Shown here: piece by piece, positions 56,131 through 64,000 of the stretch | Layout: each line of letters starts with the position of its first letter | How positions within the stretch are numbered: position 1 is the stretch's first letter | Origin: Ferroacidibacillus organovorans | Lineage (GTDB): Bacteria > Bacillota > Bacilli > Alicyclobacillales > SLC66 | Assembly (NCBI RefSeq): GCF_001642725.1 | Contig: NZ_LSUQ01000010.1 | Location: forward strand, 1 to 64,000 | Reading direction: 5' to 3' | Length of the DNA: 64,000 nucleotides | Translations under genes and position numbers: made by a program | The notes under the pieces: generated by a model | Told to the model about the DNA's origin: nothing | The model's input: only the letters and a program-made list of their open reading frames with translations | Databases searched by the model: none

Positions 56131-56297
56131 GCGCAGAGTTCAATAAACCGTTATCCTATATTACAAACGGTCAGCATGTGCCGAATGATTTGTTTGAGGC
56201 GGATCTCCACACGATGATTTCAATTTTCCAGAGGAGAGACGAACGTGGCGGATCAAGCAGAGCGGTTGCGCGAGTGGACGAAGGCACAGACGACTGA
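56085..56297 (+). pseudogene. flhF: flhF C-terminal remnant in the shifted frame
   Basis: Beginning at ACA 56084-56086 this frame reads TKHDESMLPSLGLSMSAEFN then KPLSYITNGQHVPNDLFEAD, matching the G4 motif and conserved C-terminal segment of FlhF proteins. It has no own ribosome binding site and overlaps flhG by 53 bases. It is therefore the separated end of flhF, not an independent gene. Confidence 0.85.
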
Positions 56298-57117
56298 CGC
56301 GTATCTCAGCCACACCCGTATTACAGCGATTGCCTCAGGCAAAGGCGGCGTGGGAAAATCAAACTTTGCATTAAATTATGCGATCGCCTTGGCGCAATTT
56401 GGTCAACAAATTGCAATTCTGGATGGGGATGTAGGATTTGCCAACCTTGATATCTTGAGTGGGGTGCGCGGTACCTATACCTTATCTTCCGTGTTGCGTG
56501 GAGAAGTATCGCTGCGCGGCGCATTCGTTACCTGTTATCCTGGTGTACAGCTGGCATCCGGCGGAGCTTCATCGCTTCTGGATGAATCCTATGCCGCAAT
56601 AAAGCTATCACGTTTGACGCGGGAATTGTTGACGCTACAGCGGGATTACGACCGTATTTTAATCGATTTTGGCGCTGGGTTTGGCCGTTTTTCGTCTGAG
56701 ATGATGGGGCTCAGTGATGATCTCATTTTAATATTGACGCCGGAACCGACGTCGCTTGCAGATTCTTATGCACTCTTAAAATACATTTCGCAACATGGTC
56801 GCACACCGCTTGTTCACGTGGTAGTCAATCGCGTCGTTCATCCGTCAGAAGGGGCGCTCACTGCCCAACGATTTAAATTGGTTGCGGAACGTTTTCTGGA
56901 TGTAAAAATTCAGCACCTCGGTTCAATTCCTGAGGATGAGGCAGTCAAGCGAGCGATCCAAAAACAAACGCCGCATCTTGTGCTCGAACCACAGTCGCGC
57001 GCCTCGCGCAACATCGTGCAGATGGCGCATGTGGCCGTTCACGGAAATGAACTCGCGCAACCGCCGCGCGGTATTCGAGCGTTTGTCGAACGGTTTTATC
57101 GAAAATCCCACGTCTAA
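56245..57117 (+). CDS. flhG: flagellar MinD-like ATPase FlhG (YlxH)
   Basis: 290 residues. Begins VADQAERLREW: the DQAxxLR motif is the helix by which FlhG activates the FlhF GTPase. Deviant Walker A SGKGGVGKSN, switch regions DGDVGFANLDI and LIDFGAGFG. C-terminal amphipathic helix for membrane binding (AFVERFYRK). Controls flagellar number. GTG start, SD CAGAGGAGA. Confidence 0.93.
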   Translation: MADQAERLREWTKAQTTDAYLSHTRITAIASGKGGVGKSNFALNYAIALAQFGQQIAILDGDVGFANLDILSGVRGTYTLSSVLRGEVSLRGAFVTCYPGVQLASGGASSLLDESYAAIKLSRLTRELLTLQRDYDRILIDFGAGFGRFSSEMMGLSDDLILILTPEPTSLADSYALLKYISQHGRTPLVHVVVNRVVHPSEGALTAQRFKLVAERFLDVKIQHLGSIPEDEAVKRAIQKQTPHLVLEPQSRASRNIVQMAHVAVHGNELAQPPRGIRAFVERFYRKSHV

Positions 57118-57138
57118 AAACCAAAGGGGAAAATCTGT

Positions 57139-57597
57139 GTGGAGAAGGTTGTCCTATTTCGTGTAGGTTCAGAGCGGTTTGCAGTGCCAGTAGATCGTAT
57201 TCAATCGATTGAAAAGGTTCCAGAACTCACGCTTGTGCCGTATGTTCCAGCGTTTGTAAAAGGAATCACATCCCTGCGCGGTCAAGTCATCCCAGTGATC
57301 GATCTCGCTGAGCGTTTTTCATACGTGTCATCAGCGAGCGATCAAGAGCGCAGGATGCTTGTTGTTTCGACACGCGATGCGTGGGTCGGCCTTCTCGTGG
57401 ATGCGGCGCAGGACGTCATCGATGTTCAGGATGACGCGCGACGGCCTGCGCCGCGCGTCGGATTAGCCTTAAAACGGGAATTCTTGCTCGGCGTCCTTCA
57501 GCAAGAAGAGCAACTCATCATGATTCTTGACCTTGACGCTCTTTTTACAGATGAAGAAAAAAATGCGGTTCTCAGCGGAATGGAACAGAGCAAATGA
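57139..57597 (+). CDS. cheW: chemotaxis coupling protein CheW
   Basis: 152 residues. GSERFAVPVDRIQSIEKV, PAFVKGITSLRGQVIPVIDL and LGVLQQEEQLIMILDLD are CheW-domain hallmarks. Links receptors to CheA, which is missing at its usual place just upstream. GTG start, SD AAAGGGG. Confidence 0.94.
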   Translation: MEKVVLFRVGSERFAVPVDRIQSIEKVPELTLVPYVPAFVKGITSLRGQVIPVIDLAERFSYVSSASDQERRMLVVSTRDAWVGLLVDAAQDVIDVQDDARRPAPRVGLALKREFLLGVLQQEEQLIMILDLDALFTDEEKNAVLSGMEQSK

Positions 57598-58211
57598 CGC
57601 GTATCCTTTTACCTAAAGCTGCACAGGATGTCTTGCGCGAAATCGGGAACATCGGATCTGCCCACGCTGCAACTGCGCTTTCGACGATTCTTGACCACCG
57701 TGTCGATATGAATGTGCCGCTGGTCGAATTGGTCGAGTTTGATCATGTTGCAGATCTTGTCGGGGGTCCAGAGGAAGTCGTGGCGTGTGTTTTTTTGCGT
57801 GTCGAAGGAGAACTTTCGGGCAACCTCTTTCTTATCCTTTCGATAAGCGCGGCGAAGCGGTTGATTGCGAATTTGCTGCCCGCGGTTCATGAAGATGTAC
57901 CTTTTACTGCGATGGAAGAATCCGCACTATCCGAAATCGGGAACATTATGGCAGGGAGCTATCTTTCATCCCTTGCGACGCTTACGCGATTAAAGTTGTT
58001 TCCATCCGTTCCATCGATCGCGTTTGACATGGCGCAATCGCTCCTCACGATCGGCTTCTTGACAGGGGCCGCGAGTCGCGGGTATGCCATGATCATTCAC
58101 ACGGAGCTTGCATCCTCCCCGAAAGATGACCACGCCCACATTTTCTTTTTGCCTGATCCGGGGGAAGAGAATGTCTTACTAAAGGCGCTCGGCGTCGAGG
58201 TTGAGCCGTGA
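57594..58211 (+). CDS. cheC: CheY-P phosphatase CheC
   Basis: 205 residues. Both phosphatase helices are intact: EIGNIGSAHAATALS and SALSEIGNIMAGSYLSSL, each with the Glu and Asn pair. Overlaps cheW (ATGA) and cheD (GTGA), consistent with the known CheC-CheD complex. Confidence 0.95.
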   Translation: MTRILLPKAAQDVLREIGNIGSAHAATALSTILDHRVDMNVPLVELVEFDHVADLVGGPEEVVACVFLRVEGELSGNLFLILSISAAKRLIANLLPAVHEDVPFTAMEESALSEIGNIMAGSYLSSLATLTRLKLFPSVPSIAFDMAQSLLTIGFLTGAASRGYAMIIHTELASSPKDDHAHIFFLPDPGEENVLLKALGVEVEP

Positions 58212-58690
58212 CAGTGATTGTGAAGGTGGGAATGGCAGATGCTGCGGTGGCCCACGCTCCGAATGTTTTGCGGACGCTTGGGCTTGGTTCGTGTATCGGC
58301 ATTGCACTTTATGATCCAGACGTGAAAGTGGCTGGACTGTCCCACATCATGTTACCCTCCAGTGAGGGACATCACGACGAGAATCCGGCGAAGTATGCAA
58401 ACACAGGGGTTCCTCATCTTCTTGAAATGATGGAACGCGAAGGCGCTAAACGATCACGCATCAAAGCGAAAATTGCTGGAGGGGCGCAGATGTTTCACTC
58501 TGCCTCCCTTCCGGAGATTGCGCGCGTTGGACCGCGAAATGTAGAGGCAGTTCGCGCAATTCTCCAATCCGTATCCATTGAGATCATCGCGCAAGAAGTG
58601 GGGGGCTCCATTGGTCGAACGGTTGAACTGGATGCGGAAACCGGACTGTATCACATCAAAACGGCTATGGCGTCTCCCTATGCCGTATAA
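58208..58690 (+). CDS. cheD: chemoreceptor glutamine deamidase CheD
   Basis: 160 residues. Catalytic cysteine in LGLGSCIGIALYD, histidine in GLSHIMLP, and the following Thr/Asn region (KYANTGVP) and KIAGGAQMF are conserved. Deamidates receptor glutamines and stimulates CheC. No sigD follows, unlike Bacillus. Confidence 0.95.
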   Translation: MTVIVKVGMADAAVAHAPNVLRTLGLGSCIGIALYDPDVKVAGLSHIMLPSSEGHHDENPAKYANTGVPHLLEMMEREGAKRSRIKAKIAGGAQMFHSASLPEIARVGPRNVEAVRAILQSVSIEIIAQEVGGSIGRTVELDAETGLYHIKTAMASPYAV

Positions 58691-58734
58691 TGAAATCGTT
58701 CATATGGATGAGTGATCCGCAGGAGGTTTGAAGT

Positions 58735-59244
58735 GTGCAGACCCTAGCATTGCAGGTAGTCTTGCTGTTAGTGACCATTGTTGTTGTTGTTTATCCGTTA
58801 AGACTTCAAAAGGCTAAACCTTCTTCACGCGAATCTTCGTCTTGGATAAAAACAGCGAGTGTGAAACTGCAAGAGATTGAAGATGAGTATCGCGCGCTCT
58901 TGCGCATGACCGAGACGTTAAGCGAAGAGGTTTCGCGCCTTGCAGAGCAGTATCATGCGCTAAGCACGGACCAAATCGCTTTTGCAGATGTGCAGAGTCG
59001 TCTTTTGGAGCTGGAACAAATGCAGGTGATCAGAGAGCCCGCGATTAAAGTCAAAAGCGCTAAGGAACGAACGGGGATTCCGGATTTTTTGCCGACACGC
59101 TATAAAAAGCTCGCTCGTCGACTCGTAGCTGGTGAAGACGTACGCGACCTTGCGAGTGAGTTTCAAATGAGCATCGGTGAAATTGAACTGGTCAGAAGCA
59201 TGGTGCAGATACCGGATTCAGACCAGGTGAAGGCGCCGTTTTAA
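58735..59244 (+). CDS. SwrB/DUF6115-like membrane protein
   Basis: 169 residues: N-terminal membrane helix (about 5-23), a coiled-coil region (about 38-95), and a C-terminal helix-turn-helix-like part (LARRLVAGEDVRDLASEFQM) similar to DUF6115/SwrB proteins. Bacillus SwrB helps activate the flagellar export apparatus. It holds the swrB place before rpsB. GTG start, SD GCAGGAGG. Confidence 0.8.
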   Translation: MQTLALQVVLLLVTIVVVVYPLRLQKAKPSSRESSSWIKTASVKLQEIEDEYRALLRMTETLSEEVSRLAEQYHALSTDQIAFADVQSRLLELEQMQVIREPAIKVKSAKERTGIPDFLPTRYKKLARRLVAGEDVRDLASEFQMSIGEIELVRSMVQIPDSDQVKAPF

Positions 59245-59312
59245 AAAAGTGGTATCCTGTAGGCTTCTCTTGGCGCGGTATCTTGTGCAGAGTGTCTTTG
59301 GCCATCTGTGAC

Positions 59313-59341
59313 TTGTTCTATGCCGCTCCATATGGTATACT
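59313..59341 (+). promoter_or_regulatory. sigma-A promoter of rpsB-tsf
   Basis: -35 TTGTTC (59313-59318), 17-base spacer, -10 TATACT (59336-59341) preceded by TGG (extended). Transcription starts near 59348, giving a leader of about 95 bases. Confidence 0.75.
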
Positions 59342-59347
59342 TTCGCA

Positions 59348-59443
59348 GGTTGAATTCACACGCAGTCTGAGAGTGGGCAAGTCTGGCGTGCCAGGGCCTC
59401 ACTCGTCGAAGGCGGCGGAGGGAAAACTTGAGGAGGAATACCA
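59348..59443 (+). promoter_or_regulatory. structured rpsB leader, possible S2 autoregulatory site
   Basis: GAGTG (59371-59375) pairs with CACTC (59400-59404), extended inward by GGC/GCC, and encloses a tight hairpin CTGGC-GT-GCCAG (59383-59394). The structure lies between promoter and AGGAGG. Ribosomal protein S2 regulates its own mRNA in some bacteria; the match to a known motif is not confirmed. Confidence 0.45.
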
Positions 59444-60142
59444 TTGGCTGTCGTATCCATGAAGCAATTGCTTGAAGCAGGTGTTCATTTTGGCCACCAA
59501 ACCCGTCGTTGGAATCCGAAAATGGATCGTTACATTTTTACGGAGCGCAACGGCATTTATATCATTGATCTGCAAAAAACTGTAAAAAAAGTTGAAGAGG
59601 CTTATCAGTTTGTTCGGCAGATCGCGACAGAAGGCAAAACACTGCTTTTCGTAGGCACGAAAAAACAAGCGCAAGATTCAGTTCGTGATGAAGCGTTGCG
59701 TTGCGGCGGATACTATGTGAATCAACGTTGGTTGGGCGGCACGCTCACAAACTTTTCGACAATCCAAAAAAGAATCGATCGACTGCGCACGCTTGAGTGT
59801 ATGGAGTCGGACGGGACGTTTGATGTTCTCCCCAAAAAAGAAGTGATCATTCTTCGCAAGGAGCAAGAGCGCCTTGAAAAGTTTTTGGGCGGAATCAAAG
59901 ATATGAAGAAGATGCCAGGCGCGCTTTTCATCATCGATCCGCGTAAAGAACGCATTGCGGTCGCTGAGGCAAGAAAATTGGGAATTCCTATCGTTGGGAT
60001 CGTCGATACAAACTGTGATCCGGATGAGATTGACTATGTGATTCCGGGGAATGACGATGCGATTCGCGCTGTGAAACTTTTGTGTGGAAAAATGGCAGAC
60101 GCGATTTTAGAAGGAAGTCAGGACGAAGAGTCTGTGTCTTGA
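59444..60142 (+). CDS. rpsB: ribosomal protein S2
   Basis: 232 residues. [30 protein letters not shown] and [14 protein letters not shown] are S2 signatures. TTG start with AGGAGG eight bases away; the family N-terminus fits this start. Small-subunit protein near the mRNA exit. Confidence 0.98.
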   Translation: MAVVSMKQLLEAGVHFGHQTRRWNPKMDRYIFTERNGIYIIDLQKTVKKVEEAYQFVRQIATEGKTLLFVGTKKQAQDSVRDEALRCGGYYVNQRWLGGTLTNFSTIQKRIDRLRTLECMESDGTFDVLPKKEVIILRKEQERLEKFLGGIKDMKKMPGALFIIDPRKERIAVAEARKLGIPIVGIVDTNCDPDEIDYVIPGNDDAIRAVKLLCGKMADAILEGSQDEESVS

Positions 60143-60200
60143 TCTTCTTTGAATACTGCGTTTAAACTTACTTTTTGAACGAAACAGGAGTCGATACAGG

Positions 60201-60854
60201 ATGGCTACAATCACAGCTGCAGCGGTAAAAGAGTTACGGGAGAAAACGGGCGCTGGGATGCTTGATTGCAAAAAGGCGCTGACTGAGACGGACGGAAATT
60301 TAGAGAAGGCGATTGAGTTTTTGCGTGAGCAAGGACTCGCCTCGGCTGCCAAAAAGGCAGGGCGTATCGCGGCAGAAGGTGTTGTTGAGTCTTACATTCA
60401 CGCAGGCGGACGCATTGGCGTGCTCGTCGAAGTAAACTGTGAGACGGATTTTGTCGCAAAGACCGATGAGTTTCGCATGCTGGCGCGCGATATCGCAATG
60501 CATATTGCAGCCTCGCGCCCAGAGTATCTTCGTCGTGAGGACATTCCGCAAGAGGTTGTCGATCACGAAACGGAAGTGTTTCGTCAGCAGACCTTGAATG
60601 AAGGAAAGCCGGAAGCGATTGTCAATAAGATTGTCGCAGGCAAGGTTGACAAGTATTTGCGAGAACTCTGTCTTCTTGATCAGCCGTTTGTCAAAGATCC
60701 TTCCGCGACCGTCGCCAATATTGTCGCCACAAAGATCGGGAAAATTGGTGAAAACATCTCGATTCGGCGGTTTGTGCGCTATGAGATGGGCGAGGGATTG
60801 GAAAAGAAACAGGATGACTTCGTTGCGGAAGTGATGGCACAAGTGAAAAAGTGA
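60201..60854 (+). CDS. tsf: elongation factor Ts, short form
   Basis: 217 residues. [27 protein letters not shown] and [14 protein letters not shown] are typical. Bacillus subtilis EF-Ts has about 293 residues; this shorter form lacks part of the dimerisation/core repeat, as in some other Gram-positive and Thermus lineages. Exchanges nucleotide on EF-Tu. Confidence 0.97.
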   Translation: MATITAAAVKELREKTGAGMLDCKKALTETDGNLEKAIEFLREQGLASAAKKAGRIAAEGVVESYIHAGGRIGVLVEVNCETDFVAKTDEFRMLARDIAMHIAASRPEYLRREDIPQEVVDHETEVFRQQTLNEGKPEAIVNKIVAGKVDKYLRELCLLDQPFVKDPSATVANIVATKIGKIGENISIRRFVRYEMGEGLEKKQDDFVAEVMAQVKK

Positions 60855-60859
60855 TCAGT

Positions 60860-60889
60860 GAGGAGCACGGTGACGTGTTCCTCTTTTCT
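60860..60889 (+). terminator. terminator after tsf
   Basis: GAGGAGCACG pairs with CGTGTTCCTC across a GTGA loop (60860-60883, one G-U pair), followed by TTTTCT. Ends the rpsB-tsf unit. Confidence 0.75.
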
Positions 60890-60925
60890 GCCCCGCAGTG
60901 CGGGAATGAGTGATCAGGCGTTTCG

Positions 60926-60954
60926 TTGAAACGCGCGACATCCTTTGCCATAAA
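60926..60954 (+). promoter_or_regulatory. promoter of pyrH-frr-uppS-cdsA-dxr
   Basis: -35 TTGAAA (60926-60931), 17-base spacer, -10 CATAAA (60949-60954). It follows the tsf terminator. The start site would fall only about a dozen bases before the pyrH ATG, so the leader is very short. Confidence 0.5.
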
Positions 60955-60971
60955 CTGTGAGGGGGTACATA

Positions 60972-61694
60972 ATGGGGATGAAGTATCGCCGTGTCGTCTT
61001 AAAACTGAGTGGAGAAGCGTTGGCTGGTGACGGGGGATTTGGCATTTCGTCAGAGGTTGTAAAGACGGTTGCAGAACAAATCCGCGAAGCGACGGCGCTT
61101 GGTGTCCAAGTGGCGGTAGTCGTCGGCGGTGGCAACATTTGGCGGGGGGCTTCGGCGAGCGGCCAAGGGATGGAGCGCGCGCATGCGGATTACATGGGAA
61201 TGCTTGCAACGGTGCTAAACGCGCTTGCGCTCCAAGATGCGCTTGAAAAGTTTGAAGTGCCATCACGCGTTCAGACTTCCATTGAAATGAGACAGGTGGC
61301 AGAGCCGTACATTCGCCGTCGGGCGATACGTCACTTGGAAAAGGGTCGCGTGGTCATTTTTGCGGGCGGCACGGGTAATCCGTTTTTCACAACAGATACG
61401 ACTGCGGCGCTGCGCGCGGCGGAGATTGACGCAGACGTGATCTTGATGGCGAAAAATGGTGTGGATGGTGTCTATACGGCAGATCCCCAAAAAGTGGCGA
61501 CAGCAACCAAGTACGAAACACTGTCCTTCATGACGGTTCTCAGTCAAGGACTCGGTGTGATGGACGCCACGGCTACTTCGCTTTGTATGGATAACGACAT
61601 TCCCATTTTGGTCTTCTCGATCTCAATTGAAGGGAATATCGTTCGCGCAGTGCGCGGCGACGAGATCGGCACGATCGTACGAAGGGAGTCTTGA
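60972..61694 (+). CDS. pyrH: UMP kinase
   Basis: 240 residues from ATG 60972 (SD GAGGGGG). [39 protein letters not shown] and [16 protein letters not shown] are diagnostic. Converts UMP to UDP in the cytoplasm. Confidence 0.98.
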   Translation: MGMKYRRVVLKLSGEALAGDGGFGISSEVVKTVAEQIREATALGVQVAVVVGGGNIWRGASASGQGMERAHADYMGMLATVLNALALQDALEKFEVPSRVQTSIEMRQVAEPYIRRRAIRHLEKGRVVIFAGGTGNPFFTTDTTAALRAAEIDADVILMAKNGVDGVYTADPQKVATATKYETLSFMTVLSQGLGVMDATATSLCMDNDIPILVFSISIEGNIVRAVRGDEIGTIVRRES

Positions 61695-61697
61695 ATC

Positions 61698-62255
61698 ATG
61701 ACTGTGGATTACGTTAAACAGGCAGAGGAGCGCATGGAAAAGTCGGTCGCGGCTTTAAAGAGGGATTTTGCAACCGTGCGCGCGGGACGCGCGACACCGT
61801 CGCTGCTCGACAAGGTGATGGTCGAATATTACGGTTCTTTGGTACCTATTTCGCAGATGGCCAACATCAGCGTGCCGGATTCACGAACCTTGTTGATCCA
61901 ACCTTGGGATAAGAGCAGCCTGAGTGACATAGAACGCTCGATCATGAAATCCGATCTTGGCTTGTCACCCTCAAATGACGGTGTCGTCATTCGTTTGATT
62001 TTGCCTCAATTGACAGAACAGCGTCGTGTTGAGTTGACGAAGGTGATTCGCAAACTTGCGGAAGAGGGGCGCGTCGCGGTACGTAATGTTCGCCGCGATG
62101 TGAATGATGATGTGAAAAAGGCGGAGAAACAGTCACTGCTCCCGGAAGATGAGAGCCGTCGCCTGCAAGAGAAAATCCAAGATGTCACAGACAAAACCGT
62201 CGCTGAGATTGATCGTTTGCTGGCGCAAAAAGAACGCGAACTGCTCGAGGTTTAA
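61698..62255 (+). CDS. frr: ribosome recycling factor
   Basis: 185 residues, exact length. VRAGRATPSLLDKVMVEYYG, NISVPDSRTLLIQPWD and RRDVNDDVKKAEKQ are RRF segments. Splits ribosomes after termination with EF-G. Confidence 0.98.
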   Translation: MTVDYVKQAEERMEKSVAALKRDFATVRAGRATPSLLDKVMVEYYGSLVPISQMANISVPDSRTLLIQPWDKSSLSDIERSIMKSDLGLSPSNDGVVIRLILPQLTEQRRVELTKVIRKLAEEGRVAVRNVRRDVNDDVKKAEKQSLLPEDESRRLQEKIQDVTDKTVAEIDRLLAQKERELLEV

Positions 62256-62289
62256 ACAGGTTAAGGTCTAAACGGGTTGAGGGTAGATC

Positions 62290-63060
62290 ATGGCGCCTAA
62301 CTGGAAATCCATGTTTAAGAGCAAAGCGCGAAGTGTTCGTCTCCAGATCCCGGAAGGGATGCCTGTCCCTCAACATGTCGCGGTCATCATGGATGGCAAC
62401 GGCCGCTGGGCGACGGTGCGGGGACTCCCGCGTATGGCGGGTCATCACGCTGGGATGGGCGCGATGAGAGACGTGATTCGCGCGGCCGACGATGTTGGTG
62501 TGAAGTTTCTCACCATGTACGCGTTCTCCACGGAAAACTGGAAACGCCCCCGCCAAGAAATCCAATATCTCTGGCAACTTCTCGAGGAGTTTTTTTTACG
62601 CGATATCAAGGAACTCATCGAGCGCAATGTTGTAATTCGCTTTATTGGCGACACCACGCATCTCCCGCTTGCCTCGCAGAAAACAATTGAACGCGCAAAA
62701 GAGATGACTTGCTCCAATACAGGAATGGTCGTTCAATTCGCATTGAATTATGGCAGCCGTTTGGAGATTGTCGAAGCGATCAAAGCAATCGCGAAACGCG
62801 TCGAGTCAGGCGAGCTCTCACCCGATGATATTGACGATTCCGTTTTGTCCTCTCATTTGTCAACTGCAGGCATTCCTGACCCGGATCTGCTGATTCGCAC
62901 ATCCGGCGATCAACGCATCAGTAATTTTCTGCTATGGCAGATTGCGTACGCAGAACTCTATTTTTGTGATAAATTATGGCCAGAGTTTCATCGCGAAGAT
63001 TTTCTCGCAGCTCTTGAATCATATGGACGGCGCGAGCGTCGCTTTGGCGGTTTAAAATAG
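62290..63060 (+). CDS. uppS: undecaprenyl diphosphate synthase
   Basis: 256 residues. HVAVIMDGNGRWATVRG catalytic Asp, RMAGHHAGM, YAFSTENWKRP and DLLIRTSGDQRISNFLLWQ are the cis-prenyltransferase motifs. Makes the lipid carrier for wall and surface polymers. Confidence 0.97.
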   Translation: MAPNWKSMFKSKARSVRLQIPEGMPVPQHVAVIMDGNGRWATVRGLPRMAGHHAGMGAMRDVIRAADDVGVKFLTMYAFSTENWKRPRQEIQYLWQLLEEFFLRDIKELIERNVVIRFIGDTTHLPLASQKTIERAKEMTCSNTGMVVQFALNYGSRLEIVEAIKAIAKRVESGELSPDDIDDSVLSSHLSTAGIPDPDLLIRTSGDQRISNFLLWQIAYAELYFCDKLWPEFHREDFLAALESYGRRERRFGGLK

Positions 63061-63116
63061 GGATAACCTATTTTTGTTTCGCGCGCGTGAAAGTAAAATT
63101 TGAAGTAGGTGTTCTG

Positions 63117-63908
63117 GTGCTCTTTCAACGAGTCATCACGGCCGTGCTTGGCGTGATCCTGGTGCTTTCTGCACTTTGGGTGGGCGGTGTTTTTCTGGGT
63201 TTGCTTTTTGCGGCGATCGCCGTCGTCAGCACGCTCGAGATCGGTACGATGATGAAGATCGCAAAGACAAGCGCGGAGAGTGTCGTGGCGATCGTCTTTG
63301 CGATCTTGATCGTCTTATGGCCAGGCTTTGAACGATTCTGGTTTGCCCTTTTTTATGCTCTGCTCGTGTTGACGATCGTTCGTCGGGAGTCGTTTTCTTT
63401 TTCTGGAGCGGGTGTGCTTTTTGCGGGCGCCCTTTATTCAAGCTATGCGTTTCGAACGCTCCTTGATCTTCGCGAAACCGCACACGGTCTCGCTTTTGTC
63501 ATGATTATCTTGATCGCGATCTGGTCGACGGACACAGGCGCCTTTTTTGTTGGACGAGCGCTTGGCGGGCGTAAATTAATGCCGGAAGTTAGCCCGAAGA
63601 AAACGGTGTCCGGGGCGTTTGGTGGACTCGTGCTCGCTGTGATTTTAACGGTAGTGACAGGCCTTTTCATGCTGCCGCACGCGCTGAATGATTGGGGGAT
63701 GCTCGCGCTGCTTGGTGCGATTATTTCCGTCTCTGGACAAACGGGTGATCTGGTGGAATCCGCGCTAAAGAGGCACTATGCTGTAAAAGACTCCGGGTGG
63801 TTGCTACCAGGTCACGGTGGGCTGCTTGATCGCTTTGACAGTCTCTTACTGGCCGCTCCCATCGCGTATCATTTTATCATTTGGTTCTTTCCAGCATATA
63901 TTCTTTAA
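63117..63908 (+). CDS. cdsA: phosphatidate cytidylyltransferase
   Basis: 263 residues from GTG 63117, where AAGTAGGTG precedes; a longer frame from GTG 63087 exists but has no SD. About eight membrane helices and the CdsA signature S-A-L-K-R-x4-K-D ... PGHGGLLDRFD near residues 215-242. Makes CDP-diacylglycerol. Confidence 0.95.
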   Translation: MLFQRVITAVLGVILVLSALWVGGVFLGLLFAAIAVVSTLEIGTMMKIAKTSAESVVAIVFAILIVLWPGFERFWFALFYALLVLTIVRRESFSFSGAGVLFAGALYSSYAFRTLLDLRETAHGLAFVMIILIAIWSTDTGAFFVGRALGGRKLMPEVSPKKTVSGAFGGLVLAVILTVVTGLFMLPHALNDWGMLALLGAIISVSGQTGDLVESALKRHYAVKDSGWLLPGHGGLLDRFDSLLLAAPIAYHFIIWFFPAYIL

Positions 63909-63928
63909 GGATGAATCGAGGTGTCCGC

Positions 63929-64000
63929 GTGTCGAAAGCACTGATTCTTCTGGGGTGTACAGGCTCGATCGGTCGCCAGACGCTTGACGTCGTTTGTGCG
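63929..64000 (+). CDS. dxr: 1-deoxy-D-xylulose 5-phosphate reductoisomerase, 5' end
   Basis: Only the first 24 codons are in the window. The NADPH-binding start LLGCTGSIGRQTLDVV matches Dxr. GTG 63929 has GAGGTG six bases away; in-frame ATG 63911 is an alternative. Second step of the MEP isoprenoid pathway, upstream of UppS substrate supply. In many Dxr proteins the fourth motif residue is Ala (GATGSIG), here Cys. Confidence 0.9.
   Translation, partial: MSKALILLGCTGSIGRQTLDVVCA

Overview
The window is a core chromosomal segment of a low-GC-lineage Gram-positive bacterium (class Bacilli). By eye the base composition is near half G+C, and GTG and TTG start codons are frequent. From position 17,500 to the end the gene order follows the Bacillus chromosome closely: rplS-rbgA-rnhB, sucCD-dprA-topA-trmFO-xerC-hslVU-codY, the long fla/che operon, then rpsB-tsf-pyrH-frr-uppS-cdsA-dxr. 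An Alicyclobacillaceae-type acidophile is my best guess. It rests on the unusual cytochrome b module and the general protein style, and is an inference only.

Region by region: (1) 1-600 holds six tRNA genes (Tyr, Gln, Thr, initiator Met, Phe, Cys) and a strong terminator. (2) 600-2619, minus strand, is a four-gene cytochrome b-type quinol oxidoreductase module. It contains a 51-residue membrane protein, a b6-like diheme subunit, a subunit-IV-like protein with a large extracytoplasmic insertion, and a small membrane protein; no Rieske protein or cytochrome c is adjacent. (3) 2,897-11,422 has an SLH-anchored glycosidase-like protein with 21-bp DNA repeats, an aminotransferase, a coupled run (HI0933-type flavoprotein, folB, a 37-residue membrane peptide, acyl-CoA thioesterase, a kinase-like PASTA protein), then asparaginase and thiolase. 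(4) 11,487-17,444 looks like a cell-envelope locus: secreted glucosaminidase, O-antigen-ligase-like polymerase, large membrane protein and lipoprotein, headed by a promoter embedded in a dyad. (5) 17,500-35,500 carries housekeeping genes, including an RNase HII-YraN fusion and the dprA to codY block. (6) 35,684-59,244 is the flagellar/chemotaxis operon. It has the Bacillus order but lacks cheA, cheB and sigD, and its fliK and flhF are frame-disrupted. (7) 59,300-64,000 carries translation, UMP kinase and lipid/isoprenoid genes, ending inside dxr.

The most notable points are three apparent frame breaks (xerC, fliK, flhF), all in the same sense of one missing base; the atypical cytochrome b module; the degenerate kinase-PASTA receptor; the dyad promoter of the envelope locus; and a sucD terminator whose 3' arm doubles as the dprA ribosome binding site. 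Nothing resembling a defence island, CRISPR array, prophage or insertion sequence was seen.
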